A stretch of 64,000 bases of DNA from Holacanthus passer (GCA_025331565.1 JAFREQ010000043.1:6333001-6397000), one strand, 5' to 3'; counted from the stretch's first letter, positions 1 through 14,937 are shown. The notes: generated by a model not told the origin, from the sequence alone. Program-made: numbers and translations.

Positions 1-1094
1 GAGGGACGTGGTTCTCATATTTGTTTAATAGGTCTTTGAGTAAACTCGGTAGGTGATGACCCCACATCTCTCATCCGTAAACCTGCTCTTCCTGTCTTTA
101 ATTCTCAGTGGATACAGTTAGAAGAGTAGTACAGTCAGTGGACTTGTCAGAGACAGATTTATTTCAATATAGCAGAGTTTGAGATTTCCTGACTTTTAGA
201 TGCCGTTGCACAACAGTGACATGTTTTTTTTCTTTTTAATTTCCTTCTTTTAAAAAAAAAAGAGACAGAAAAGGGAAGCACACACCCAAAGACTGTTCAC
301 CCTGGGAAACTGCAATGATTTATACAAAGTTAGGTTTATGGTGCTGATAACATCCCAAGTGTTGAAGTTCACACATTTTAGTTTTAAATGTGTGAAAATG
401 GTCTTTTTTATAGTCTTTTAATGTTTTACGTCTCCATTGTGGTTATGTGAGATTTTGAGGTTTTTGTTTTATGTGAGGTCACCAAAGCAAATTCCTATCA
501 ACTCCAATGAAATGGCAATAAAATATCAGACATTTGGAATCTCTTAGTCCCTGATATGGATCCAAAAGCACTGAAATCTACAACACGCTAATTTTTCAGA
601 CCCTCTCTCTGCCTGGTACACGTCCACATCGTTCCAGCTCCGCATTTCCAGGCTTTCTCTTTAACAAGTCGTAATCACTAAAATGATGTCACTTTTTTCT
701 CTGACTTTGGAGGGCAATTTTTACAGGAAGTGCCGAGCTCCTTATGACTATTAAATTTTCTTTTAATGTGTAAAATTGGTGGATTGGCCCTTTTAAATGC
801 ATCTCTAATGGATCTACAAATAATGCAAAACATCAGAACATCACTGCCCTTTCACTGCACTCTGTTTCACTCTGAATCCTCTCGTGAACTTGAGCTAAAA
901 GCTTCGACACGGAACATAAAAATGTATATGCATAATGAAAAATAATGACACGTATTTAAACTGGAAAGAAGCGTTAAAATCCCAGCAGCGGTGCAGCACG
1001 ATCTCGTTCTGTTATCAGACACGCTGATGGATCAGCCCGCCGACCGTACCCCTGAAAGGCCCATTAACACTTCCACAGGGTAGAGCCCAGCCCC

Positions 1095-1220
1095 CTCCAT
1101 AAACAGCCCAGTCGGAGGTCCGTCCTAATGGGCTAAGCTCATTCCCAGCCTGGCCTGCTCCAGGTGTGGAAGCCGAGCCCTGTAATTGATAATTAGGGGG
1201 CAATAACCCAGCCTTCAATG
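1095..1220. other. Candidate conserved non-coding element (speculative)
   Basis: A non-repetitive block with moderate GC that contains the near-palindromic homeodomain-type motif TAATTGATAATTAG at about 1182-1195 and a CTAATGGGCTAAG motif at about 1126. It has no coding potential that I trust. The call rests on composition and motif content only; a multi-fish alignment would decide it. Confidence 0.25.
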
Positions 1221-1799
1221 CGGGCCTCGCGACAGGAGAGTGGCCAGGCCCCACACTGTCACTCAGTCAGAGGCGGCGGGGGGAACGAGAGGATTGAGGA
1301 GGTGGGGTAGGAGGGGCTGTGATTCAACAAGGGGAGATGTTGGTGGGTGGTAGGAAAAAAAAGGATGCAATAACACGGGTGCAGTTTTTAGTGTATGACG
1401 CACGTGCAAAGGCGCCAATGCACAAAGAGCGTCCACAGAGCTCGAGTGCAACAGGTCGGCCGGGTCAATCCACACACGCATTTTCACCCTGCTGTTAAAC
1501 CACAGACCTTATCAGTCGCAATGTCGTAGTAAAAGTTCTCTAATCTCACGCTGTGTAGAAATAAGCAAAGTGCCTCCAACGAGCGCCGCAGAGTTTACAA
1601 CAGGGTGATTTAGTTTTTATGGTGCTCCATCATCCACACGTACAGTTATTTAGTTTTTTTTTTTGCTGTGGATAAAAACTGCATCAGTCTCTCAAATGAC
1701 GCAAAGAGGCCAAAGATTTGAGTAATGACAAGTGGCGTTTTATTCATTTATGTATTTATTGTCATTTTCCCTTTATCTTGTTTTCTGCTACGCCGATGC

Positions 1800-1930
1800 A
1801 TTAGCCCTCAAAGAAGCTATCAATCAGGGGCTAATGGGTTGTAATTGCAGGCAGGCAGGCCCCCACATCAGAGGCAGCGGAGTCTCTGGATGGCGCACAT
1901 ACAGTAGAGAATCCCTGGGTGATCTCTGGA
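1800..1930. other. Candidate conserved non-coding element (speculative)
   Basis: A second block with clustered TAAT-type motifs (GGGCTAATGGGTTGTAATTG near 1828-1847) followed by a GC-rich stretch. It resembles the 1095-1220 block in containing a CTAATGGG motif. No gene or repeat explains it. Evidence is motif content only. Confidence 0.22.
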
Positions 1931-2335
1931 GGGGTAGAGGCTAAGGTAATCTGCAACTCATTTTCCTCTTGAAAGCCATTATACTCATCCCAATGATGTC
2001 TTGCATCAATCAACAGGGTTAATATAATGAGGGGTTAAAAAAAAGATTCAAGTCGTTGGGGAGGAAATAAAAAACTCCAGGCTGTTTAGTCACTGGATGC
2101 CAAAAAAGACACTCATGCCGTGTCTGGGTTTTCCACAGAAAACTGGTTCAGATTTTATTTTCCTGGAACCACTCGGAGAGACTAAACCAGAATACCGTCG
2201 TTCCCCAAAGACGACTGTCAGCCCAAGTCTTCCTCTCTCCTTTCAAGGAGCTGCAGCCACCTGACGACGTTGTCTGATGCTATCTCCACAGCTGTCCGTG
2301 ACAGTCAGTTGATTGCTGTCAAATGCCTGAGCCAT

Positions 2336-2362
2336 CACACACACACACACACACACACACAC
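2336..2362. repeat. (CA)n microsatellite
   Basis: About 13 perfect CA units. This is ordinary simple-sequence DNA for a fish genome. Confidence 0.95.
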
Positions 2363-4150
2363 TGTCAAACAGCCAAACAAACAAACAGAGACTGATAAGA
2401 CTGCGCTCCATCGTTTAGGGTTAAACTCCGAGAAACGTGCCGTCTGCTTTGCTGCCTTTTCTCAAGGGAGGCCTTATATTGTTTGTCAGGAAACTGGGAT
2501 GGAAATCCCCTGTGAGGCAGAAATCGCCCCTCATCTTCTTCATCTTTGCAGAGTTAAAGGAAGGCAAACTACAAAACAACATCTTATCTTCTACCAGCTG
2601 CTCGGAGGAGTGTCAGCGCTTTGGAGTGGAGGTAGCAAAGCTGGTCAGGTGTGGTGGGTTTCTGAAATTAGGGAAGCAGAGTATTGCATGTCCATCCACC
2701 TGCATTAAAAAGAATCTTATAAATGTAAATTAATTTTTAAAGCTTCATGCAAGATTCGCCACTTTGCAAGAGAAAGTCGCTGTAGCTACAGATGGGATTG
2801 GTGGCATTTTTTAAATATTCTATCAGAGCAGGTTTTGAGATGAATCACAACATCCGGCAGAGGAGAATCTCATGCAAACCAGTGCAAGTTCACAGAAATG
2901 TAACATTTTGGTGCAAACACACAAGAATGACTGAAAAAATGTATGCATCAATAATACGCATTATTTGAGCTATAGGAGACTTTTTGTTCTACTGCAACAA
3001 GCAAAGGACAAGTTTGGTGATAAGTTTTTTTTCTCCTTTTTTTGATCAACCTAGTTACGTCTTCTCACCATCTGTCGCGGGGTAAATTAGTCGGCTTTGT
3101 GCGAACACAGCAGCGGTTCTCTGCTCTCCTGCCTTGAGTTCCCTTGATTATTATCGATGTAAGAGCGGTTGGAAAACAATTTCAGGAAGGTGGAAACTCT
3201 CACAGCTTCTTTCAACGCTTTCTTGTAAAATTGATTGAAAGAGCAGGCAATTACAAAGTATAATAGAAGAGGCATTGTTGTCAGGCAGGTTGTCGTTGCC
3301 TTTATATAAAAAGGAAATGTCACCCAATTGAATTTACAATTTGAATTTACGTTAAAAGTCTCATTGACACAACGTGAATTCTACTCTTGGGTGGATTTTC
3401 TATTTTTTTTTTGGGTGCATTCAGGAAACTGATGTCTCAAGCTTTATATTAGAAAAGTAAAAACATATCTTTAAGTCAAGAAAGTAGGGAAAGGGAATTA
3501 TTTTATTATTGGCAGCAAAAAGGGTGTTGAAACTATAAATACCTCCATTTATCTTTGCTTTTGCATATTTTGTTCATCATTTACACATAAATAAAATCTA
3601 CTTAACCATGTACAGTCTACTATGAATGCATTTCACTTTAACTGATTTATGATAATCTTTTAATATTATTTCATAAATTGTTCTATATTAGTCCTGATAT
3701 CGGCGTTTGCTTAATAATTTACAAAACAATACACAGACTTGATGCTCTTAGTTGAGCAGTGTTTAATGATGAAAAGGTGATGGTTTGCAAATCCCAGCAT
3801 TGTTTTTACTTGGTATCACAATCACAAGTCAGTTATTGTCAGAAAGGCATTTGGAAATTGTACACTCAGTACATTTTGGTGTTCAGTAAACCATTTTCTG
3901 GAGATGTTTTTTGAAAGTATGACTGTGTTTTTATTAATACCAAGAATAGGCTCTTTTTTTTCTGAGACGTGTACGGTAATACATCAGCATATCATGGAGC
4001 TCAACGGCAACATTGTACATTCAGTGATGACTGATCCAAACCCTGTCGAACAGGAGAGGTCGTTAATTAGGCTCGTGACTTACAGTTCCTGTGCAGACAA
4101 TGTGATTTCAATGAGGATTTTGATAAAATTCATAACTTCACAGAGGCGCA

Positions 4151-4154
<4 letters not shown>

Positions 4155-4190
<36 letters not shown>
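4155..4190. repeat. (CA)n microsatellite
   Basis: About 18 perfect CA units preceded by a short CG-containing stretch. The repeat creates a spurious Thr-His run in an open frame at 3904-4323. Confidence 0.95.
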
Positions 4191-4193
<3 letters not shown>

Positions 4194-6120
4194 CTATTAC
4201 TTTCCCGTCGTGCATCTCTCGACTTTGCTCATTTCGGCACGGCCGCCCAATCTTCAAAACTCTGCGTGCATCTCAAGCAAGCAGCTGCACATGATAACTA
4301 ACAGGGAAAAGGAGCAGTTATGAATGTCATTTGCAGAGACTGCTCGCTGAGTGAGAGAGCGAGAGACCACAAGAGAGGCAGGCTGAGAGAGAGGGGTGGG
4401 GGCTGATTGAAGGTCTTAATGCTGCATTTTAGCAGCAATTTGAAGATGTTTTCACCCCCCAGGAGTGTCACTCAAAAGCTCTCAGGGAAAAGCCTTTACT
4501 CTTTACATCTGGGACTTGCAAATCACAGAGGCAAGATCACTATATATGAAGCCTAAATCATCCCTTCCCTCTCCGTATCGCATGTTTTTTTTTTCAGCCA
4601 GCTTTTCTTTCGTCTTTTCTCTCCCAGGTTCTCCCCCATGATAACTGCTATAATTAAAAGAGACCGGTCAGGGAGGGGAGGGGGCGCCTTCTACAGCTGT
4701 TCTCCAACTCTTTACCAGATGTTTAGAGGTCACTCCAGTTTATACACACACCCACGCGTACACCGAAGAGTTTCACACTGCAGTTGTCGAGTGAGAAGCA
4801 AGAAAAGAAGAAGAAAAAAAAGCAGATACATTCATGTGGACTGATTCTAAGTGTTGATAGTGCGTTTGTCATTCATTTTAAGGTGAAAGTGGAGAGGGAA
4901 AAAAAAATAACACTGTGCTGACGATTTTTCACAACCCTGTCTAAACACGGTTCAACACAGGAGACAAAACTTCAAGTAAAACACAAGGCCATCAATTTTT
5001 CTGTCAGAACAAAAACATGATCTATGCTTTCTTTGGCCGACTGCGCTCTCGTATCCATCCAATACCCCAGAGGAAACTCTTATCATATATTTTGATGGTA
5101 ACGTGTAAATGGTTCAGCTCCTGTTGCTCGACAGGTAAAATGAACGTCTGTGTCTGACTTTATCAGGAGGAAACATACGCCGAGCTTCCTCCTGCCTGAC
5201 GGGAAACACCATTTTTAACAGAGAGAAATTATGAGAACGCTCCTTACTAATATCTGATGAGGAAATATGCGGAGCCCTGTCATGACGTGTTTGTCATGTA
5301 AACACGTTCTTACCTCTGTTTTGGGCTCGAGTGTTTTCCAACAAACATGTTGCGCCCTCTATAATGTCAAGAACTGCTCATGCAAGGATATAATATTGCT
5401 AAATATTTGTAACTTTGCTGATATAAACGCAAACATTCACTTGTTTGGAAATGAAATCAAACAAAACTTAAAAGTACTGGCAATTCGTTATAATCCTATT
5501 TGTAGGCAAACCCTTCTTTGTTAACACAGAGGGTTTGGATTTCATGTTAAAAATGTCCTGCTCAGACTTGAGATATGCACATATAATTTGATATTCACAC
5601 AAATATTCCATTGTGAGAACACAGGAAGATTTTTTTTTTTCAAGTTCAAGTTCAAGTCCTGTGAATGAATCTCCAGTTTCATTTGACCTGCGGGCAGAAT
5701 CCGCACGAACTCCGGCTGGTTGCCTCAGACCCTGATGTGACCCCTGCCCACAAAGCCCGTGGAATTTTGCCAAGCTTGCAGCAGACTCGAACCTGAAGGA
5801 GCTCCAGACCAACATAGCGCCCGGTGATTGTCCGTTCTGCTCCAAGTGGAAAGCTGCCTCTCGTCTTCTGGCCCATCTGGCAGCAAAACCGTCCTCGTCG
5901 CAGATTCATGTGATGCCAAACGTTGTAAACAACATTCTGGTAAGACAGTGTTCCACGTTGCACCACGTGAAAGGATCAAGTGACAAAAATCCTCAGCAAT
6001 AGTGAAACGAGAAGCAGGGACTGTGGAGAGAAGGGGGGCAGCAAATAGTTCAGGAATCCAGGTGAAGGATCCAAACCTTTGCTGCACTAACATGAGCCAA
6101 AGCTCCCCATCACCTCCGCC

Positions 6121-9100
6121 TCAGGACTGTTTCCGGAAGGTGAAAATATCCCGAGCTTTGGAGCCTTTCTTGCCCATCGGCGGAGGCGTGGTGGTGAGGT
6201 TCGGTGAGGGCGAGGGCGTGGATGACGGGGAGGGTGAGGTGGGCTGGGGGGTGGAGGTGCCTCCATAGGGGCAGCTCTGCGAGTCTGGATGTTCACCAGA
6301 ACACTCCACAGTGGGGATGTAGCGGCTGTCCCACATCCCCGGGCCACACAGTTTACAGAGGTCGTGTAGGCTGCATGGGATTCTGGGTAGGAGGCGGAAC
6401 TGGTAGAGGAGGCTGCGGGCCTGGAAGAGCAGGACGAAAAGTGGCAAGATGAACTAAAATATGTTGCAGGTATCAAACACAGTGGATTAAAACATTAAAA
6501 TAAATCGATAGCCCGGACTCCAGCTGTAATATAACAAAACAATGTCAAGGTCAGCGCTGCAGCATGTTACCTCAAGCTAAAAAGCCGGCGTGCCTGCTCA
6601 GGATGCAAAATCTCGGGCAAACAACAAAAGGAGATACGCCAGCTGCATGCTAACATGAACTCACTGCCTGTGGTTGCAGCAGTACTAACACAGCATCCAT
6701 AAACATGAGGACGCAGGCACAGAGTCAGTAGCAGGGATGCAGATCATAAATCCTCTGCGTGGCACGGCAGCATCCCATTTAGCACCTCAAGGCCTCTGTG
6801 GGCAGGTTGCAGTGTGTCAGAGCCGCTTTGCTGCAGCACTGGGCAGGGCTGCTTGATGCACACAACACTAGTTTGAATTTAGTGTAATGCAGCAGTCTGT
6901 GGAGGAACTGTTGTGAGCACGCTCATAAACCACTGACTATTCAGATATTCGGAGATTAATGGATACCCGTGTACCTTTGGTGTACACAGGTGCAGAGTGA
7001 CTAAAAGGAGCTGCGTAGACACAATCATTAAATGTCACTCCAAGGTAAAAAAAAAAAATATAAGGCAAAATAAGGGCAAGAAAAGCCAGAGCTTTTACTG
7101 TGTGACACCTTGCGTAGCACCAGTTCTCCATTCATGTGCATGGAGAGGTTGCTGAAGTGGAGCAACATTTGGTCAGTGGCGAGCTGCTGTTCGGTCACAT
7201 CCTCCCCGTAGAGAACAATGATTGCCACACACAGAAACAGGTGGAAGTAGTCCGTCTATGTAGAGAGGAAAAGAGGGTTAGTGAGGGGGTGAATAATGGA
7301 AGATAAATGTGGGAATATCTGCAAATTATCAGTTTGATTCCAAAATGCAACGACAACATGGTCTTTGTATTTGCTCGTGTCTTTGCTGCAAGGACAAAAT
7401 TTGAAGGTTACAGACCAAAGAGAAAGAACAGATATGCACAAAATGAAAATTTACACTGAAATCCAGTTCAATAAAAATGCATATTATAATTGTATTTGAC
7501 AAGTTAAGTTTAAGGATGGAAAGTGAAATAAGGGCTTAGAAGTTTGAAAAGAGAGGTAAAATAATAAAAACTTAGTAAGAACTGTACTGTGGTTTTGTGC
7601 TTCATATTGTTCATCATATCTGTTAACCTAAACATTTTAGATGACAAGAGCCCTTAAGAACAATCTGTTGTGACGCAGTACTGCTTCCCTTTTCACAGAA
7701 AAATCAGATATCAATCATAAATTCTTGCGTCTTCAACTGTCTAAACCAAAGCTGCACCCTGCTATCTCGTCTATCAGCACCTGTAGCGGAAGACCAGACC
7801 ATGGAGCAGTGAGTCTGAACAGATGGCACGAGGCAGAAAGGCTGATATTCGACTCTGCCTCTGCGAGTAGAGGTGTTAAGCTGTGCGCCGTGGCAGCGAG
7901 CACGACACAGATACAAGTTTACTCGATCCTGATACAAGACGAGGGGGAATTGAAACTTCAGCTTCCATCCTCCTGCAATATACTGTGCTGCATATATGCA
8001 CTATATGCATACTACAATATACATTTGTAAAGCTGTTATGCTTTTAGGAAGTATTAAAATGTATCAGTTAAAAGTGAACTAAATCAAAATGTGGGATTTC
8101 ATATGTCGAATCTTTACTGAAAGAATCACTAATCCTTGCTGAATCCTTGTTCCAAAACCAAGAAGTAATATGACATTTTAAAAGGACTTTAGGAGGATTA
8201 CAATAGTCTGTGGTGACAGGATTTAAAGGAATAACATGGACTCTTTTTGTTGCAGACCATGTCAACTGTTCCTTTCCGCATGCCTCCAGAAAAATCATCC
8301 ATAACTCGGGGCTGCACTGAGACAGAATACAGTCTCATTTATGCAAAGTCTCTCCTACAAAACTCGTGTATGCAAAGGGGCCGTTCGGACTTTGCCCTGA
8401 CCTGGTAGTGTGCCCAGCAGGCCTCCCACATACGCAGAGCCTCGGTGTCTGGGAACTCTCGTTTGAAGCAGAGCAGGATCCAGCGGTGGCAGAAGAGCAG
8501 CTGCAGGCCGTCCTCCCCCAGCCTGGTCAGGTGCTGGTGAAAGCGGGGCAGCATGAGACGCAGCAGCTCCCGCAGGTACATCTGGAGGCGGGTCAGAGGG
8601 GGTGTCTTACAAACACAATCAAACATTTTATAATGGTTTTTGAGAGAGAGAGGGGAGAGGAAGGAGTATCTTATTTAAATACAAGCTATATCAGGCATCT
8701 TCTCTCCTGGAAGACTTTCATAGTGTTGCACTTGGTTGAACATGTGAAAAGTGACAGAAATACTTGTGTCAAGACTTATTTTAATCTGTAACATTTCGCC
8801 CAACCCGAACACACACACAGAAACCTCCTACCAGCTGCCTCTCCATGTCTTCATCACGCGGCGAGCTAATGAAGATGGTGTTCTCCATGAGGCCGACAAA
8901 GCACCAGAAGGTGTCGCTTTCATCCTGGATCTCAGTGAGCAGGGGGGCCACCAGGTCAGACATGCCTTGGCAGTAGCCCATGTCTGGATTAAACACCGCA
9001 TAGTTGAGCAGGATCCGCCTGGGGGCAAGAACAGCCACGGACGTCTTAGCGCTGTTGTAACATCTCAGCAGAATACAGAATATCTAATACGAATTAGCAA

Positions 9101-12100
9101 TAGAGAAGTTCACAACCCCGCAGCCCGGCCAAACCACTGAAATGTATGGTCCCACCCAAACACGCTGACTGATCCAACATGTGTTTCAGCATTGCTGGTG
9201 AAGCCCAGAAAAACACGACAAGCCCTGCTTTAGCGACTTATATGCCAATTTCTCTTTTAACGGGAAGCTGATTAATGAGCTTTGTTGGTTTTCCCCTTTA
9301 TTTACATATGGATAGAATTCTGATGTCAGTCCTCATGCATTAGCAAGAATTGTATAAAAATAAAAAAATGAGTAGAAGATGCCATGAATGACCCAGAGAA
9401 AGTTATCTGTGTCATATAAGTACAACAGATAAGAGGAAGCATGAGGAAAGTGCTCTGCATGTGCACGCGCTGGTATCACCCTGCCCCAGACGTAGCATGA
9501 GACATTATACCTACACAAATACCAGGAGCCTCGATGAGAGCCACTAAACTAATATGCTATTTAAATCCTCTTGCTCCTCGTTTAGAAAAGCCATTAGCTT
9601 GGAGTATGCATCAAAAGTGCTCAGACGGCTTAGTCAGAGTCAATAAAGCATGAAACTCATTTGCGGCTCCCCCAGGGTTCAGAATATGAAATGAATAGGT
9701 ACGCCTGGGCTGAGGAATGGGAATGATAAGGATGGATTGGAGAGAAGGTGACTGAAGGAGACAGAGATAGAGATCGAGAGCGGGGAAAAATAGAAGAAAA
9801 GGGGGAAGATGAAGAGACGTGGTCCGACCTCATGATCTCCACATTGGGGTTGTTCTCTCCTCTGAAGAAGTGGTTGCTTCGGTCCGTTCTCACCACGTCT
9901 TTGTCCACCGTGAACTGCACCTTTCTCCAGAACTCGCTGTGCTCCTCCGGGCTCATGGACAGCCTGAAAAATACCCACAAACACCAGGCGGAAACGGAAA
10001 AAGTCAAGACGCGAGCGAAGGAGAAACTGAATCCTGCCACAAGACCTGCTTCCAAAGTTGTGACAGATTAACAAGGCAGAAAGTTGGGAAAGTTTTTACT
10101 GCACAATCTCTAAGGAAATTAATGTAATTGGGATAAAAAAAAATAAAGTCGTATCTAATAATCTTTACCTCAAATGTTACTCTGGTGTAAAACACTAATG
10201 CTTAGCTGCAAATGAGCTAAAAATGTGGGGGTGGGCAACAGTGGACTGAAGGGGTATTTCACCAGTAAGCACTCCATTGAGGATAATACCACAACCATAA
10301 AACCCCTTTCTATCCCTCTAAATGTTAGGGACTATATTAGCAATGTACTCTGTGTATGGCACTAATGTACTCAAGTCCTAACAAGCAGAAGGGATTTAAT
10401 TAACACTGTTTGTTTTCCATGTGGCCCCACCAGGAATAATGAGCGCACACCTGATGCAACGCCATGCAACTGTTTAGTTTCAGTGCCGAGTGTTTGTGTC
10501 ATTGGACCCTCCCGAGCCACCTTTCCTCTCTTTCTCTCTCTCTGGAGGATGCTACTCAGGAGTTCACTACATGTTTTCATCACTTTGGATTTCTGAGGCT
10601 GGCATGGTTAAGCAAAAATATAGCTGTGTTTACAATGTTTGAAATGTCCGACCCGACAACCCTGATTCCAAAAAATTCCAAAAAGACGCTGTGTAAAACG
10701 TAAATGAAAACAGAATGTTGATGGATTACTGACAGTTTTATGAAGTGTTCCTGAGCCCATCTCCTTCATACAATCATGTGTTTGACAAAGTGTTGAACCT
10801 CTCTCCATCCTTGCTTGTGAACGACTGAGTCTTTCCAGGATGAACCTTTCATACCCAATCATGATACTATCACCTGTTACCAATGAACCTGTTTACCTGT
10901 GGAATGATCCAAACAGGTGTTTTTGGATCAGTCCACAACTTTCACAGTCTTTTGTTGCTCCTGTCCCAACGTGTTTGAAATGTGTTGCTGCCATCAAATC
11001 CAGAAGAAGCAGATATTTACAAAAATCAATGAAGCTGATAAGTTGAAACATTAACTATATTGCTTCCCAACATTTTTGGAATCAGGGTTGTAGATGGGCC
11101 TTTAAAATACACAAATCTCAACAAGGAAATAAACACAAAACGGCACAAATTACAAGATCAATGTAAAAGTTAGTAGTAATCACCAGGTCATTAGCATGAC
11201 TGATTTATTACTTTCCCAGCTCAATAATACAAAAGTAGAAACTAGTTGATGCATAGTCTGAACTAAACCTGAAAAAATTAAGCAATTAGTTGAGGGACAG
11301 AAAATTAATCAGTAATTATTCTCATAATCAATGAATCTTTTAAAGCTTTTTTTAAAAAGCAAAAACTCAAACATTCTCTGGTTTCAGCTTCTCAAATGTA
11401 AGAACTTGCTTCTGTTTAATTTAAATTAATACTGAATATCTTTTGATTTCCCACTGTTGGTTTAGACAAAACAAGACATTCGAAGGTGGAAATTAACTAA
11501 TTCAATATTTAAAAAAATAAGTAAGCCAGTCTTGTGAATTTATGAAGAGATTGTTACTGACAGAGAGAAGTGATCTTCCTCTTTTCTACCACAAATCTAA
11601 CAGAGCTCTTTTAGTCACTGATGCACCAAAAATGAAATATAGGTACTTCCTCTTTGAGCCAGCCTGAGAAGACATTTTCTTATATAAGCACGCAGCGTGT
11701 CATGCATTATCTGGAAACTAAGTTGCCCAACCAGCTTTTTTTTGTTTTTATTTAAAATGTTTTATTAAAAAAATAAAAGGACAATCTAATCTAAAAGCTG
11801 CCATTCTGTGATTTTATAGCATTTTTTTCCCACAATGACAAAATCCTACATGTTCACTCTTTGCCTGTTGACCTACATCTGCAGCCATCCGGTCTTTGGT
11901 TAATCAAAAGTCTATTTACTGGTCACAGCTGCAATGCCTCCACTTGCAGCTGCTTAGTTATCCCAGCTAAGGGAAGGACACATGGTTAGGAGGCGAGGAA
12001 CGAAACCACAGACATGTATCCTTGCTCCTAATGATCAACTAGTGGCCCTGGAGGCTGCTCCAGTCAAATGGTCTTTAAAGGAATCCACATCAGAGTCAGA

Positions 12101-14613
12101 ACAAGGGCTCTAATTACCTGACTTCGATAAGACCTTCTGATGTACTCAAAATGTTAATAGGCCATACGGATGAAACCTGTCCAATTATCATCTTCATTAT
12201 AGACAGAGAGGCACGACGTGTGAAAATATGTGCACACTCAACCTTTTGGTTGCAGGCTGAAGACAAATAAAGACTCAGGGATGTGCTTATGTGTGTGTTT
12301 TTTCCATCTGAAGAGAGAGCATTATCTGATAAGCGCTGACATGTTTTTCTCCAGAGACTTTTTATTTCACACCCAGCACCTCCCTTTAACACTTCCCTGA
12401 TTGTGCCTATTGATTGCTCAGCGGCTGCGATGAGAAGCCACAGCAGACTCACATATGATTTAATGTTTGACTGACTGAGCGTTTGGCAGCCGATACTGCA
12501 GCCGTGTGACAGTTTATCTGTGTGTCAAAAATACTGCTGTCTTCCTTAGAGGTTGGTTTTTTTTTTACATTGATTGATTTCCATGTCACATAAACCTTAA
12601 ATAATTTTCTTTTTCTACAACATCAGCAGCCAGGAAATCCCCCCCATATTTCTATATAACAAACACATATCTGTTTGTTATTTTCCTCACCTCCTCTGCT
12701 GGATGTCGTGATAGTGGGTGCGTTTTTGCAGCCTCCATGCCTCCCTCTCCTGAGAGGTGGAGTCATAGCTGTAGTAGTGCAGCAGGAAGGGCCACACCTC
12801 GCCACGGATGGATGGGTCGATACCACCGAAGAAGATGGCCTGGCGGAGAGTGAACAAACACAGTGAGCACAAAGGGCAAACAGGGGGCACAACAGCGAGA
12901 ATCACTTCTAACGGATGAGAACAAACTGTAAAGATAAGCAGACAGTGGTGCAGATGACACAACCTACACTCAGTACGCTACAGTAGATGTGGATGTAGAT
13001 GTGTTATTTCATGAGTGTTGCAAAATGCGGGCGAAAGCGAAACAGTGTAATGTGCATGTCCAGCAAAAACAGTGCTCTTCTGTTCCCGCATTTGTGTGTT
13101 TACTGAGGAAACGTCTTGGTCACAGTCTAACTGCCACTGAGTCATTTCAGTAAGATGGTAAACCTTCAACTGAGTCAAACCCAGATACTCCAAATGACTC
13201 ACAGGGGGACATTGGCCAAGACCAACATGCTTATTATTTAGAGACTGGGGGTGCAGATTCAAACTGAAAGTTATACATGGTGTGGATGGCTTTCGAAATG
13301 AGTTTCAGCATGAGTGATTCAGAAGGTAAACGCGAGAAAATGTGACTGTATGGGCAAGAACAGGAAAGGCTAATGTGTAGACTTGATTTTTCAAAAAATC
13401 CCACAGGATTGTAAAAACATGCATGTACACAGAAACCCACAGACGCACCTTGCGTAGCTTATACTCCTCCTCCACCTGCCCATTGTGGTTGAGGTGGCGC
13501 AGCCAGGTGGTGACATCCAGCCGTCGATAAAGCTTCTCCTCTGGGTGGGTCTCAGTCGACGGCAGGGTGGGCCTCTGGATGGAAAATTGCATGCAGGATT
13601 TCTCCACTGACACCTGACGGAAAGAGTGAAAATCTGTATGACAGGCTGAAAAATTCCTTGGTTTCTCAATAAAACCAGACGGTTTACTGGACTGTAACCC
13701 GACCTGGTCTTTTAGCTGAGTTTCCCTGCAGCACTTCCACTGTTGGAAGACCTCAGCCAGCTTGTCCAGACCAGCATGATGGAAGTGGAGGATCTTATAT
13801 TGGCTCTCTCTGCTGGCTATCACCAGCTGGCCACTGGTACACGCCTCATCACTGCACAAGTATAAGAAAGACAAGAAATTAGGATAAGATAAGATATTCC
13901 TTTATTCGTCCCTCAGTGAGGATTCACAATATTTTAGAGGAATATGTTAACCCAGGATTCATAAACAATCGTAGCAACAACTCGTTTTCCACAAATTATC
14001 CTAAAACAAACTGACACCTGTCCTGAAACCTATAACACAGTGCGAGACGTCTCACGGTAGCGACACCCTGAAGCTGACCTGAAGAAGAGTCTCAGTGACC
14101 TCATGTGACCCAAGTCCACCCTGAAAACGCCACACAGCTGCTCCAGAGCCAGCACCTTCTGCTGCTCCTCCCACCGCACGCCCTGCGACTGGCCGCCGCT
14201 CTCGGAGGGGGCGTGGCTGTCCAGGCTGGAGGCGGAGCTTGCAGAGTGGGTCATGGACTCCTCGCATAGCTCCCTGACGAAAAAAAAACCAAAGGTGTTT
14301 TTGTGAACTAGGATTTCAGAAGTGAATTTTTGGAGCTTGTGCAAACTGAGTCGTGTTTTTGATGAAATGAAAGAGAATGATGATACGTGGTTCTCTCCTT
14401 TCTTGTGCCTCACATTCACAGAGCGCAGCTCCTCTATGTGGAACATTAATAATAATAAACATCATGCAGACAAAGTGGCCAGCGGTGTTCAGCCCCGTGA
14501 TGGCTGTGCAGACATGTGGGCTTATCCTGAGCTCAGTCCTGTCCTGTTGTTTTGTGTCTCAATACGGTTCAGCAAAAAGGCTGAGAATGGGAGGAATGCA
14601 TGGAGGCTTCTGA

Positions 14614-14670
<57 letters not shown>

Positions 14671-14937
14671 AGGAAATCTGTACACACACAAATCACACTG
14701 TCTGCCGTCCAATTTCCCCTGTCATTCCCCCCATGGCCAGCATGTTGTTCCCGGCACTGAAACCTGAGCCGAGGGTTTCTCTGCTGCAAGAGGAGACACA
14801 TTACATATATATGTACAGAAAAACACACACACAGAAAACAGACAAAACTGAGTACACAAATACTGCAACACAGCACAGCACATACTAGTTCTTTAATTCT
14901 AAGAATCACTGGCTGGCATGTTCAATGTCTTCCTCTG

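Larger units (their letters stand above)
1..6120. other. Intergenic region beyond the 3' end of tbc1d16; no gene found
   Basis: No reading frame here has recognisable protein similarity together with splice sites. The longest ones are low-complexity or run through CA repeats. The part just below 6121 must include the tbc1d16 3' UTR, but I could not pick a convincing minus-strand AATAAA, so its end is not set. The region holds two CA microsatellites and several blocks of even composition that resemble conserved non-coding DNA, listed separately. In mammals the DNA beyond TBC1D16 leads towards the CBX2/CBX8/CBX4 cluster; no CBX coding exon is visible here. Confidence 0.6.

Noticed and set aside
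3904..4323. 139-codon open frame on the plus strand
   Set aside because: It runs straight through a CA microsatellite (Thr-His run), has no recognisable similarity, and shows no splice or promoter context.
5468..6093. Three overlapping minus-strand frames of 95-125 codons just below the tbc1d16 stop
   Set aside because: They overlap each other in different frames, match no family I know, and lie in what must be tbc1d16 3' UTR or downstream DNA.
14322..14888. 188-codon plus-strand frame
   Set aside because: It overlaps the CA repeat, lies antisense across the edge of a tbc1d16 exon, and carries no domain.
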